Assembly (NCBI GenBank): GCA_002297545.1
Contig: DBLZ01000106.1
Span: 1-25,037 of the forward strand
Direction: 5' to 3'
DNA: 25,037 bases
Source of the DNA: Prevotellaceae bacterium UBA711
Lineage (GTDB): Bacteria; Bacteroidota; Bacteroidia; Bacteroidales; Bacteroidaceae
Part shown: positions 1 through 8,896 of the stretch, in pieces
How positions within the stretch are numbered: the stretch's first letter is position 1
Layout: each line of letters opens with the position of its first letter
Notes under the pieces: model-generated
What the model saw: only the letters and a program-made list of their open reading frames with translations
Database searches by the model: none
Told to the model about the DNA's origin: nothing
Made by a program: the position numbers and the translations under genes

Positions 1-2597
1 GGGATGAAGCCGTCTGTGGCCTCGGTCATCTCCTGGTAGGTCAAGGCGTCGTGTTTTGCATAGCGGTTGATGCGCACACCTCCCGACTGGGCACTTTCGC
101 TCATTTTGAGCAGGCGACGACCCTTGCCGAGGGTTTCGTAGTACTCCGTCACGGTGATGGTGGGGGTGGGGTTTTGCTTGTCATAGCCATACTCGTTGCT
201 GTGGCGCACCAGCTTGTCGTGTTTCAGGGCCACGGGTAGTAGGTGGTAGCTTACAAAACGGTTCAGCAGGTTGTCTTGTGAGGCGTAGTCGGTATCTGCT
301 GTGCCTTCCATGCCAAGAGTATTTATGGCAGAGAGTACATCTCCCGGGGTGATGTCCTTGGCCTTCATTCCCGTCATGGCCTCGAACACGGAATCCGTCT
401 CCGCCAATATGGTGAAGCCGAATTTGCGTTCCGATGGACATGCCCATCCGTATGTAGGCTTGTAGGTGGGATGAGAAAGATAAATGGAGAAGGCTCCCTT
501 GTTGTAGAGACGTTCATACTCTTCGTCCCGTTCCACCGTCAGGGTGTCGGCCCAGCCGGTGGCTACGAGCAACTTGTTGAATACGCTGAATTTGTCGCTG
601 CTCTCCATGTACTCTTGCAAGTTCATGTCGGAGACTATGGTATAGCTGGAATATGGTGTGAGGCTTTTATATATGTTCAAGGCCACGTGTGGCACATAGA
701 GGGTGATGCCTTCACGGAAAGTTTGTTCTGATATGGCAGGAATACTTGCTGCTTCTGTCCATGGCAGAGAAACGGAGGACGGAGCATAGTCCGCAAATGC
801 ACATTCTCCGAGGGATGTTACATTGTTGGGTATTTCGTAACGTTTACGTTCATTAGCCAATCCGGGGAAATAAATCAGACGTGTTTTGGACTTGTTGAAC
901 AACACCCCGTCCTCATCGCAGTACTTCTCGTTGTTTGCAGCTACGTTTATTGCAGTCATTGTAGTAGAGCAAAATGCGGTCTCGGCTATATTGGTGGTCT
1001 TGGTTGGTATATTGATGCTTCTTATTCCGCAGTTTCCCAATGCATAGGAGCCTATGGATACAACATTCTCTCCCATCCTGAAATCTCGCATTTCCAACAT
1101 ACCCCAACAAAGGTCATCGGGTATGTGCTGTACCTCCTGTCCGATATGGAAAGACGTGATTCTGTCCTTGACGGACAGGAAAGGATGTTCATCATTATCC
1201 GTGCTGAAGTTGCATGTGCGTGCGTTCCAGTATACGGAGGTAAGAGGAGCACCGGCAAACAAGTCTCCGCCTAATGATTGTACATTCACTGGTATCGTTA
1301 TCTCGTTCACATTTGTATAGCCGAAGGCACAGACGCCAATGCTTTTTAGTGTGGACGGAAGAGATACAGAGACCAAGGAGTCGCACCCGTAAAATGCGTA
1401 CTGTTCTATCGCTTGCACACCCTCAGGCACATCGATGGTTCTGATTGCAGCTTTGCTAAACGCATGCTCTGTTATGGCATGCAAGGTGGAAGGCAGGGAT
1501 ACGGAGGTCAAGGAATCGCATTGGGCGAATGCACTGGAACCCATTGTCTGCAAGCCTTCCGGCAGCTCAATTGCTCTGATGTTCTTGCATTTCATGAAAG
1601 CGCTTTCTCCTATGGAGGTCAAACTTGGAGGAAAGGTAACGCTTGATAATGCGGCACATTCTGAAAAGGCGTAGTCGCCGATTGCTTTCAGCGTCTTAGG
1701 CAGGGTAAGCCCCCTGAATCCCCAGTAGGCGAAAGTGTTTGCCCCGATTTCCGTAATACCGTCTTTAATTAACACATCCTTTACGCAGGATAGGAGCGCA
1801 TTGTTTAGTTGGGGCGCGGCAGACAGTATGCCGGTACCTGAAATGGTGAGCAGTCCAGTTGTTATGTCCAGGGAATATGAGGCATTCTCACCGCAGGTCC
1901 CGTTGTAAATGGTTGTTGGCTCACTATCGATGGAACGCGCTTTGAGTATGACGCGGTCTATGGAAAAGCTATAGCTATAGTTGTTCTTCAGGTCTGTATT
2001 TGAAAGGCGCTGGCTTGTCACCTGCAAATATGGGAAGAAGTCATTAAAGCCATAATAGGTTGTCGGCAATGTCAGGCCTTCGTACAATAAGACGGTATCC
2101 ACCCTCTCGCCGCTGTACTCAAAGGTGGCTGCTTGTGTGGTCGATGGCCTCTGATCTGACATGCTGTTGTGATAGTACAGGGTTGTGGATATCTTGTTCT
2201 TTATTCTGTACTCCGGCGCATCGGTCGTGTACCTGTAGTAATCTGGAACCATCACCAGGTACACATCATAGGTGCCGGCAAGAACCTTGCAAGACGATGC
2301 CGGATCTTTCAGTGCAATTTGGATTTGAGGGTTCGTTCTGGCAGAAATACCGGTCACATAGAGAAAAGAAGAGCCGGAAATGATGCCGGCCGTGTCCGTA
2401 CACTCGTTGGCACTGTTGTCAAAGTCGCAGGTCTGAAGTCGTGTGGAGGTACTGCTTTTATACACATGAGCCTCGGTCAAATCCAGGTCGATGTCGTATT
2501 TTGCCGGGTCTCCGGCCTTTCCTTGTGCCATGGCATGAGACGAAAAGCCGCACAGCAGGGAAACGCCTAACAAGGAGGTCAATATCTTGTTTTTCAT
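1..2597 (-). CDS. BspA-type leucine-rich repeat / fasciclin surface protein (3' end beyond window)
   Basis: An open frame runs without a stop from an ATG at 2597 to the left edge (865 codons visible). It has no stop inside the window, so it is partial. Residues 1-25 form a signal peptide ending AMA-Q. Residues about 230-625 contain BspA/LRR_5-type repeats of roughly 22-24 residues, with recurrent phrases such as SLPSTLKSIG, AFYGCDSL and VPEGVQAI. From about residue 665 the sequence becomes fasciclin-like (FTILAETDSVFEAM, NRFVSYHLLP). BspA-family repeats are known in surface proteins that bind host or bacterial partners; adhesion here is inferred. It is the third gene of an operon, 32 nt after the fasciclin gene. 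The C-terminus and any anchoring or sorting signal lie outside the window. Family assignment is fairly sure, function is not. Confidence 0.85.
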   Translation of the reverse strand, partial: MKNKILTSLLGVSLLCGFSSHAMAQGKAGDPAKYDIDLDLTEAHVYKSSTSTRLQTCDFDNSANECTDTAGIISGSSFLYVTGISARTNPQIQIALKDPASSCKVLAGTYDVYLVMVPDYYRYTTDAPEYRIKNKISTTLYYHNSMSDQRPSTTQAATFEYSGERVDTVLLYEGLTLPTTYYGFNDFFPYLQVTSQRLSNTDLKNNYSYSFSIDRVILKARSIDSEPTTIYNGTCGENASYSLDITTGLLTISGTGILSAAPQLNNALLSCVKDVLIKDGITEIGANTFAYWGFRGLTLPKTLKAIGDYAFSECAALSSVTFPPSLTSIGESAFMKCKNIRAIELPEGLQTMGSSAFAQCDSLTSVSLPSTLHAITEHAFSKAAIRTIDVPEGVQAIEQYAFYGCDSLVSVSLPSTLKSIGVCAFGYTNVNEITIPVNVQSLGGDLFAGAPLTSVYWNARTCNFSTDNDEHPFLSVKDRITSFHIGQEVQHIPDDLCWGMLEMRDFRMGENVVSIGSYALGNCGIRSINIPTKTTNIAETAFCSTTMTAINVAANNEKYCDEDGVLFNKSKTRLIYFPGLANERKRYEIPNNVTSLGECAFADYAPSSVSLPWTEAASIPAISEQTFREGITLYVPHVALNIYKSLTPYSSYTIVSDMNLQEYMESSDKFSVFNKLLVATGWADTLTVERDEEYERLYNKGAFSIYLSHPTYKPTYGWACPSERKFGFTILAETDSVFEAMTGMKAKDITPGDVLSAINTLGMEGTADTDYASQDNLLNRFVSYHLLPVALKHDKLVRHSNEYGYDKQNPTPTITVTEYYETLGKGRRLLKMSESAQSGGVRINRYAKHDALTYQEMTEATDGFI

Positions 2598-2629
2598 AAT
2601 TGTCTGATATTATGTTATAAGGGTTGTGG

Positions 2630-4204
2630 TTACTTGTAGCGCAGTACGCTATTGATGCGGTGTATCACTCCGGGGCTGTCATGTTCTATGACTATGCCAT
2701 TAAAACTCGACACATTGTATATGTCTCCACTGCATATGGCATCGCGCACGAATATGTTTTTGCCTTCGTCCATTACGTGGTGCACCTTTCCTGTGGCATC
2801 GGTCACGCTCAACGTCCCGTTGCCTGCAGAACTGACACTTAGGCGTGGTGTGGCAAAACCTGCTTCAGGAAGGATGGCCGGGGTGGCATGTTCGCGTGCC
2901 GCGAACGGCAACTTGTCGGCAATTTCGGTGCCGAAGTGGAAATGGTATCGTACAAAGTTGATTAGCTCATACACCTTCTTTTTGCCTTCGGCACGTTCTG
3001 CATCGCTGCTGACGCCGTTGCCATAGGTCGCTGCAAGGGACTCCCATGTTGGCAGACCGTCGGTAATGGCCTGTCGGACAGCTTCGTTGGTGGGAGCATA
3101 GAGTGTGAACGGATGTGAGGGGAAGAAGGACAGGTTGTAATTGGCTCCATGCCTGTCCACGAAGTTGCTGTAAAAGTTTTCTTGCCATGTTTGCGTCTCG
3201 GTGGATGCTTCTGTATCAATAAGGGATAGGGCTTTCAGTACATCGGTGTTCACCTGGCAGAGTTTGAAGAACTCTTCATATCCTTCGCCGGACAGGATGG
3301 AATAGGCAGTCTTTTGTATGGCCGGGGGCAAGATGGGGCAGTCTATCTTATATATGGTGCCGTTGCTTTTATGGTGGGTGTCTATGATGTTGCAGTTGGA
3401 GAACCTTATGCCTTTCGCTGCATTGTCCATTTGCAGAACGCCCTGCACAGACTTTCCATCCGCAGCCACACGCACCACCGTGCCGGCCAGTGTGGTGAAG
3501 TATTCGTTGCCGCTCCGTATGCCCAGCTCCCGGTCTTCAGGACGGTCAAAGACAATGGTGTTCTGCATCAAGACTTCGTTAAGGAAGGATATAACGCTCT
3601 CATGGGTCAAACGTTGACTTCTCATGGCGGTACCAATTTGGCCGGTCTCTTGATTATAATTGTACACGCACCCGCCTGTTTTAAAGGGGAAGGTCCCGCC
3701 TGTGTATTGGAGACTAATGACTGCGGGATTACGTGCAACAAATGAAAGACAATATGGAATGGTATCCATGGCCGAATCCACAGGAACAAACAGGGCAAAG
3801 CGTGACTGCAACTCAGGGGTGAAGAATGTCCGACTACCACTTGTCTGCGCAGGGTCGGTAAAGTTACTGTAGAAAAAGTTAAAATATGGATAATAGGTTG
3901 CCATCTGTACACGACTATACATGAAGGCCCAATTGTATATTTTGCAGTCTTCATCCGCCAAGATGTAGTCGCTCACATTGTGCAGGGTATCTCTGAGGAT
4001 TACTTCGCGTATGTTTCGCATGGGCAGGTCCAGTGTCCTGTTGTCTTCCGAATGGACATGCTGGACGGAGAGGTCGTCCTGAAATGTGATGTGTGTGGCG
4101 TCCTCCACTGTATGTTCCTTCTCCGAGGTCTTTACCTTCAGGGGAACCTGGGCCATCAGCATGTTGCTTGCCAATAGCGCCGTAAATAAAAGTCGTGTTC
4201 TCAT
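2630..4204 (-). CDS. Exported fasciclin (FAS1)-domain protein
   Basis: 524 residues with a short signal peptide (about residues 1-19, ending LMAQ). Two fasciclin-like segments are visible. The first covers about 85-290 and has the core FALFVPVDSAMD at 137-147. The second covers about 300-522, with PFTLYAPTNEAV at 365-376, the H-box-like FVRYHFHFGT, and the closing NGIVIEHDSPGVIHRIN near the end. FAS1 domains are extracellular adhesion or ligand-binding folds. The start ATG overlaps the TGA of the upstream gene by 4 nt (ATGA), which suggests translational coupling. The downstream LRR protein also has a fasciclin-like part, so the two may act in the same surface complex (inference). No lipobox cysteine is seen, so attachment to the surface is unexplained. 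The second domain is the clearer of the two. Confidence 0.8.
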   Translation of the reverse strand: MRTRLLFTALLASNMLMAQVPLKVKTSEKEHTVEDATHITFQDDLSVQHVHSEDNRTLDLPMRNIREVILRDTLHNVSDYILADEDCKIYNWAFMYSRVQMATYYPYFNFFYSNFTDPAQTSGSRTFFTPELQSRFALFVPVDSAMDTIPYCLSFVARNPAVISLQYTGGTFPFKTGGCVYNYNQETGQIGTAMRSQRLTHESVISFLNEVLMQNTIVFDRPEDRELGIRSGNEYFTTLAGTVVRVAADGKSVQGVLQMDNAAKGIRFSNCNIIDTHHKSNGTIYKIDCPILPPAIQKTAYSILSGEGYEEFFKLCQVNTDVLKALSLIDTEASTETQTWQENFYSNFVDRHGANYNLSFFPSHPFTLYAPTNEAVRQAITDGLPTWESLAATYGNGVSSDAERAEGKKKVYELINFVRYHFHFGTEIADKLPFAAREHATPAILPEAGFATPRLSVSSAGNGTLSVTDATGKVHHVMDEGKNIFVRDAICSGDIYNVSSFNGIVIEHDSPGVIHRINSVLRYK

Positions 4205-4716
4205 CTGTTGATCAATTTAATGGCTTTGTTGTTCACTTTGATAACCAATACACCCTTGGGCAGGCCGCTACGTGGAATGAAGCATATACCGTCCTGCACC
4301 GTGGCACGGAAATACTGCTTGCCGTCCACGGAGTAGACGCTTACCACCGTTTTGTCGGGACAGCCAGACACGCTGATGCCGTCTTCCTGCAGGCGCACGC
4401 CTGCCTCCTCTTCCACTTGTTCCACGCCTGTGGGAGGAGTGGGAAATTCGCCGATGTACGACAGTATGGCCGCATAGGCCACACTGTACAACGTATCCTG
4501 TTGCGCGTTGACGACAACGATGCCCTGGTCGTTGGCGTTGGGTTCGCTGAAGCCGTGCGCTACGAGATGGATGGTGAGACCCGGTTCAAGGGCAAGTGTA
4601 TAGGTGTGACCCGATAGTTGTGTCACGCGCATGCGTTTCTCTTGCCCTTCGGGGCCTGCACTGGCCCCGATTGCCATCAATAGATAGATGGCACTAAGAA
4701 GGAGGTGTTTCTTCAT
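4201..4716 (-). CDS. Small exported protein with T9SS type A sorting-like C-terminus
   Basis: 171 residues. Residues 1-20 are a signal peptide (MKKHLLLSAIYLLMAIGASA). The middle part, with VTQLSGHTYTLALEPG and then IVVVNAQQDTLYSVAYAAI, is not a family I recognise. The last 70 residues have the pattern of a type IX secretion type A C-terminal domain: VVSVYSVDGKQYFRATVQDG, then LPKGVLVIKVNNKAIKLI. In such domains this is a beta-sandwich signal read by the outer-membrane translocon and then usually removed. It is the first gene of the three-gene surface operon and its stop overlaps the next start. In some Bacteroidales this domain persists without an obvious T9SS, so true type IX export is not proven. 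Product function unknown. Confidence 0.72.
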   Translation of the reverse strand: MKKHLLLSAIYLLMAIGASAGPEGQEKRMRVTQLSGHTYTLALEPGLTIHLVAHGFSEPNANDQGIVVVNAQQDTLYSVAYAAILSYIGEFPTPPTGVEQVEEEAGVRLQEDGISVSGCPDKTVVSVYSVDGKQYFRATVQDGICFIPRSGLPKGVLVIKVNNKAIKLINR

Positions 4717-4894
4717 GATGATAATATGTGTTGGTTAGTGAGTTGATCATTTGCTTGCCGGTTCTTGGTATGCCTGTACGGACGCAGTCATGTATATGTG
4801 CATGCAGCAAAGGCACAACGGAGGTGTACCGCTGTGCCGGATGGTGTGGCATGTCTGACCGGGGTTAGTGCCTTCTGCCGGAATGATTATAAAT

Positions 4895-4906
4895 GGGGGG
4901 GGGGGG
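4895..4906. repeat. 12-G homopolymer tract
   Basis: Twelve consecutive G on the plus strand (C on the transcribed minus strand), inside the 441-nt gap between recQ and the surface operon, about 180 nt upstream of the first operon start and within the predicted leader. Tracts of this length are prone to slippage. The rest of the gap holds a candidate promoter at 5074-5105 and AT-rich sequence near 4970-4985; I see no gene in it. Confidence 0.9.
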
Positions 4907-5073
4907 AAAATGCCTGAATGTCAGCGAGAAGCTTGCCGTAGCATGGTTGCTGCTACGTACGGCGTCCATATAATATATATAAGGTGTAGACCTGAGCATG
5001 ACTATAGGGCTGTATAATATGCGGCGGCATGATGACCGGGCAATGTGTGTTGGAATATGATGCTTGTCCGGTG

Positions 5074-5105
5074 TAAAGATAGCGCAAATTTTGTTAACAT
5101 ACAAG
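5074..5105 (-). promoter_or_regulatory. Bacteroidetes-type promoter of the surface operon
   Basis: On the minus strand: CTTG, 20 nt, TATCTTTA, then CACC. This fits the Bacteroidetes -33/-7 consensus (TTTG, 19-20 nt, TAnnTTTG) with one mismatch in each box. Predicted start of transcription is near 5068, which gives a leader of about 350 nt before the 4716 start codon. Confidence 0.55.
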
Positions 5106-5157
5106 AGATGCGGCGTTTTTATGGAGAAAAGGAGGGTGGGGGATATTGATGGGCAGC

Positions 5158-7092
5158 CTATGTTCCACGGAGTTTCAGTCTCAGTCCGTCCTGCAGCAGT
5201 TCGCCGTCTTCGGTCATGACGCGGATTACGTGCTCCAGGGCTTTGGGGGCGTACTGAGCCAGATGTAGCTCGTAACCGAACTTGGGACCAGAGGAAAGCT
5301 GGGAACGGATGTCGGTGTAGATGCGGTCGTAGATGTCCTCGGGGAGCGGAGGAGGGTTAAGTGCGTGACAATTGTCGCAGTTGCCGCAATGTTGAGGATA
5401 CTTCTCGCCGAAGTAGGAGAGAAGTAGGGCGGTGCGACAGTGTGTGTTGTCCTCTATGTAGTTGATGACGCTGTTGATGCGGGCACGGTAGCGGATCAAA
5501 CGCTCTTCGTAGACATGTTGCGGTATGACGATATCCTTGCCTTCGACGCGAGGACGTGTGAGTGTGAGGAAAGGGATACGCTTGCGCGGGATGTAGCGTA
5601 TGATGTGGCATTGGCTCAGGGCAATGAGCTTGTCGTATATGTCCTTGAGCGGTATGCCTGTTGCCAGTGAGATGTCGTCCTCGCTGATGTAGACGAACTC
5701 CTGGAAGATGCCGGTATAGCGGCGCAGTAGGTAGTTGAACAGAGTCTCCGTATTGCCGTGTACGGCAGTGTAGAGTTGTGAGCGCGTGGCAATGATGTGT
5801 AGGCGCGATGTAGTGTCCTCCTCGTCGGTAAAGCGCAGGTAACCTGACAGTTCCAAGAGTGAAAGAATGGGATGCACCTCGCTGAAGCTGTGGTGGAAGT
5901 TGATGCAGAACTCATGCACGTGGAACTCACGTGTCCGGTCCATTCCCTCGCCCTCGGCTATCTGCAGGAAGTAGCAGATGTGGTCGTACAGTTCCTGTAT
6001 CTTTTCCTTCGGTGGAAAGGCATGTTGCAAGCGTTGCTGCAACTGCTTGGCCTCCTTGCCTTTGCATAAGAGTATGGCGTGTGCAGGCTGCCCGTCACGT
6101 CCGGCCCGTCCGGCTTCCTGATAGTATTGCTCAAGGGATTCCGGTGGATCGAGATGCACCACCAGACGTACGTCCGGCTTGTCCACCCCCATGCCGAAGG
6201 CGTTTGTCGCCACCATGATACGCGTATTGTTCTGCTGCCAATCACGTTGGCGGAGGTCTTTCTCCAGATCGGGCAGTCCTGCATGATAGAAGGTTGCCGA
6301 GTATCCTTTTTCCGTCAGTGCCTGTGCCACGTCTTCTGCCTTTTGCCTGCGTCCCGTATATACTATGGTAGAACCGGGGTGTTTGGCCAGCATCTCCTCC
6401 AGCCCCACCATGTCGGTGATGGTGTGATGCAGACCGTAGTATAGGTTGGGACGTGCAAAACTCATGCGGAAGACATTCTTCTGCACAAAGGCCAGTTTTT
6501 CCTGTATATCGTCCACCACCTCCTGCGTGGCCGTGGCTGTCAGTGCCAGTATCGGCTTGCCTGGCAACTCCTTTCTGAGGTCTGCCAGGGCCAGATAGCT
6601 GGGGCGGAAATCATAGCCCCACTGGGATATACAATGCGCCTCGTCCACACAGATGAACGAGACGGGCATGTGCCTGAGTTTGGCCAGGAACAGCTCCGAC
6701 CCCAGCCGCTCGGGCGAGAGGTACAGGAACTTGTAGTCGCCCAGGATGCAGTTCTCCATGGCGGCTATGATGTTGTCGCGTTTCATCCCCGAGTATATTG
6801 CCGTGGCCTTGATGCCCAGGTCGCGCAGGTGTGCCACCTGGTCTTTCATCAGCGCTATCAAAGGCGTCACAACCAGGCACGTCCCCGGCATGGCCAAGGC
6901 CGGCACCTGGAATGCAATGCTCTTGCCTCCGCCTGTGGGCATTAGTCCCAGGGTATCCCTGCCGGCAAAGATGCTGTCGATGATTTCGCGCTGTATGCCC
7001 CTGAAGTTTTCGTGGCCCCAGTACTTACGCAACAGCCCCTCTGCCCAGTCCGGGGCAGAAGGGCTGTCGTTATGGGATGTAGTGTCACACAT
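5158..7092 (-). CDS. recQ: RecQ-family ATP-dependent DNA helicase
   Basis: A 3'-5' superfamily 2 DNA helicase used in recombination and fork repair. Numbering from ATG 7092 (644 aa): Walker A PTGGGKS at 52-58, DEAH box at 150-153 followed by CISQWGYDFRP (the RecQ aromatic loop region), ALTATAT motif III, and the motif VI region QYYQEAGRAGRDG. A zinc-binding cluster closes with CGNCDNC, and a short winged-helix-like tail follows. I see no HRDC domain, so this is a shorter RecQ paralogue. The frame is open upstream to a TTG at 7161 that would overlap recJ by 8 nt. I prefer ATG 7092 because conserved helicase sequence (LLRKYWGHENFR) begins only about 20 residues after it. Directly downstream of recJ, so probably co-transcribed; both act on single-stranded DNA ends. 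Confidence 0.93.
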   Translation of the reverse strand: MCDTTSHNDSPSAPDWAEGLLRKYWGHENFRGIQREIIDSIFAGRDTLGLMPTGGGKSIAFQVPALAMPGTCLVVTPLIALMKDQVAHLRDLGIKATAIYSGMKRDNIIAAMENCILGDYKFLYLSPERLGSELFLAKLRHMPVSFICVDEAHCISQWGYDFRPSYLALADLRKELPGKPILALTATATQEVVDDIQEKLAFVQKNVFRMSFARPNLYYGLHHTITDMVGLEEMLAKHPGSTIVYTGRRQKAEDVAQALTEKGYSATFYHAGLPDLEKDLRQRDWQQNNTRIMVATNAFGMGVDKPDVRLVVHLDPPESLEQYYQEAGRAGRDGQPAHAILLCKGKEAKQLQQRLQHAFPPKEKIQELYDHICYFLQIAEGEGMDRTREFHVHEFCINFHHSFSEVHPILSLLELSGYLRFTDEEDTTSRLHIIATRSQLYTAVHGNTETLFNYLLRRYTGIFQEFVYISEDDISLATGIPLKDIYDKLIALSQCHIIRYIPRKRIPFLTLTRPRVEGKDIVIPQHVYEERLIRYRARINSVINYIEDNTHCRTALLLSYFGEKYPQHCGNCDNCHALNPPPLPEDIYDRIYTDIRSQLSSGPKFGYELHLAQYAPKALEHVIRVMTEDGELLQDGLRLKLRGT

Positions 7093-7153
7093 GTGTTCGT
7101 TGTCATGGTCGGGGGTGGTCCGTCGTATATGCAACGTCCCTCCCCCTTGCGTG

Positions 7154-8878
7154 TCAGTCAAGTTCCGATGGCTCGATGTCTTCTATCTGCAGTTGTATCT
7201 CGCCACGTTTGTGCGTATTTTCTTCTATGGTGTAGACTATGTTGAATGAACGCTTCGTCTTGATGTACCTGGCCTGTGAGCTTTGTCCGAAGGCTATGCC
7301 GTTCATTATGCTGTCGCTCAGGTTGTCCACCAGTTCCAGCTTGATGTGCTCCTGGTTGCGTCCCACCACCTTGCTCGTGCCATAGTCGTAGACGTTGCGT
7401 GTGCAGAAGCGTGGCTTGGGATTGTCCGGGCCGAACGGCTGGAAGCGCTTCAGATCATAGAAGAACTGCCTGTTTATGTCATGGAAGTCCAGCATGTCGT
7501 CTATCTCCAGTATGGCATCTGTCTGCTCCGGCAGTATGTGGTTGTCCACATATTCCTCGAACCGTCTCTTGAACTCTGGTACGTTCTCCGCCTTCAGTGT
7601 CAGACCGGAGGCATAGGTGTGCCCGCCGAAGTTCTCCAGTATGTCGCGGCAGCTCTCTATGGCCTTGTATATGTCAAAGCCTCCCGTAGAGCGTGCCGAC
7701 CCGGTTGCCAGGTCGCCGTCCCGTGTCAGCACCACGGCGGGGCGGAAGTATATTTCCGTCAGGCGCGATGCCACTATCCCTATGACTCCCTTGTGCCATC
7801 CCTCGTTGTAGATGACTATGGCCTTGTGGTCCGAGTGGTGCACGAGCGATGCCACAATCTGGTTGGCCTGTTCCGTCATGGCCTTGTCCAGGTCCTTGCG
7901 CTGCTCGTTGTAGTGGTTTATCTGCGCCGCCTTGTGTGTCGCGGTCGTCGGATCGGTGGTCACGAGCAGTTCCACGGACTCACGTCCGTTATCTATTCTG
8001 CCCGATGCATTCAGCCGTGGCCCTATCTTGTAGATGACGTCCGATAGGCTTATCTCCTTGCCCGTGAGTCCGCAGATGTCTATGATGGCCTTCATGCCCA
8101 CACTGGGATTGTAGTTCAGCTGCTTCAGCCCGTGGTAGGCCAGTATCCTGTTCTCGCCCATTATGGGCACTATGTCCGAGGCTATGCTCACGGCGCACAG
8201 ATCCAACAGGGGAACGAGTTCGGAGAACGGTATGCCGTTGTTTTTGGCAAAGGCTTGTATCAACTTGAATCCCACGCCGCAGCCTGAAAGGTCTCCGTAG
8301 GGATACGTGCCATCCACGCGTTTGGCGTTCAGTATCGCCACTGCGGGCGGCAGTACGTCATCGGGCACGTGGTGGTCGCAGATGATGAAGTCTATTCCCT
8401 TGCTCTTGGCATACTGTATTTCCTCCACGGCCTTGATGCCGCAGTCCAGTACTATGATGAGCTTCACTCCGCATTCCTCGGCATAGTCTATGCCCTGGCA
8501 GGAGACACCGTAGCCCTCCTCGTAGCGGTCGGGGATGTAGTAGTCGATGTTGGAATAGTACTGTTGCAGGAACTTGTACACCAGTGCCACGGCCGTCACT
8601 CCGTCCACATCATAGTCTCCGTACACCAATATCCGCTCCTTGCGTCCCAAGGCGTCGTTCAGACGCTTTACGGCCACTGCCATGTCCTTGAACAGGAACG
8701 GATCGGGCAGGTCGCTCAGTTGTGGGCGGAAGAACTTGCGTGCTTCGGCCGCAGTGCCGATGCCCCTGTCCAGTAGAAGTTTGCCAAGGGTTGGGCTGAT
8801 GCCCAGCTCCTTGGCAAGTGAATTAGCTTTTTCCTGACTGTCACGCTCTGGCTCTTTGTATTGCCAAATGTAGTTCAT
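7154..8878 (-). CDS. recJ: Single-stranded-DNA-specific 5'-3' exonuclease RecJ
   Basis: 574 residues, normal RecJ size. DHH-superfamily metal motifs are present: YGDYDVDG at 86-93, VLDCGIK at 143-149 and ICDHH at 166-170. The DHHA1 half carries the GGHTYASGL motif, and a C-terminal OB-like nucleic-acid-binding part ends the protein. RecJ degrades 5' single-stranded ends in the RecFOR pathway and in base-excision and mismatch repair, commonly after unwinding by RecQ, whose gene follows with overlapping or near-overlapping ends. The ATG at 8878 is preceded by 18 nt after the end of the C1 peptidase gene, all on the minus strand, so read-through from upstream is possible. No missing catalytic residue seen. 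Confidence 0.96.
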   Translation of the reverse strand: MNYIWQYKEPERDSQEKANSLAKELGISPTLGKLLLDRGIGTAAEARKFFRPQLSDLPDPFLFKDMAVAVKRLNDALGRKERILVYGDYDVDGVTAVALVYKFLQQYYSNIDYYIPDRYEEGYGVSCQGIDYAEECGVKLIIVLDCGIKAVEEIQYAKSKGIDFIICDHHVPDDVLPPAVAILNAKRVDGTYPYGDLSGCGVGFKLIQAFAKNNGIPFSELVPLLDLCAVSIASDIVPIMGENRILAYHGLKQLNYNPSVGMKAIIDICGLTGKEISLSDVIYKIGPRLNASGRIDNGRESVELLVTTDPTTATHKAAQINHYNEQRKDLDKAMTEQANQIVASLVHHSDHKAIVIYNEGWHKGVIGIVASRLTEIYFRPAVVLTRDGDLATGSARSTGGFDIYKAIESCRDILENFGGHTYASGLTLKAENVPEFKRRFEEYVDNHILPEQTDAILEIDDMLDFHDINRQFFYDLKRFQPFGPDNPKPRFCTRNVYDYGTSKVVGRNQEHIKLELVDNLSDSIMNGIAFGQSSQARYIKTKRSFNIVYTIEENTHKRGEIQLQIEDIEPSELD

Positions 8879-8896
8879 AGCGCAGTCAGAGTCGTG

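Noticed and set aside
4865..5104. 79-codon minus-strand frame in the leader of the surface operon
   Set aside because: Its start overlaps the predicted promoter and its C-terminus is the translated C12 tract; no family resemblance.
7093..7161. TTG start for recQ overlapping recJ by 8 nt
   Set aside because: The extra 23 residues are not helicase-like and the start codon is rare; kept only as an alternative because translational coupling is possible.
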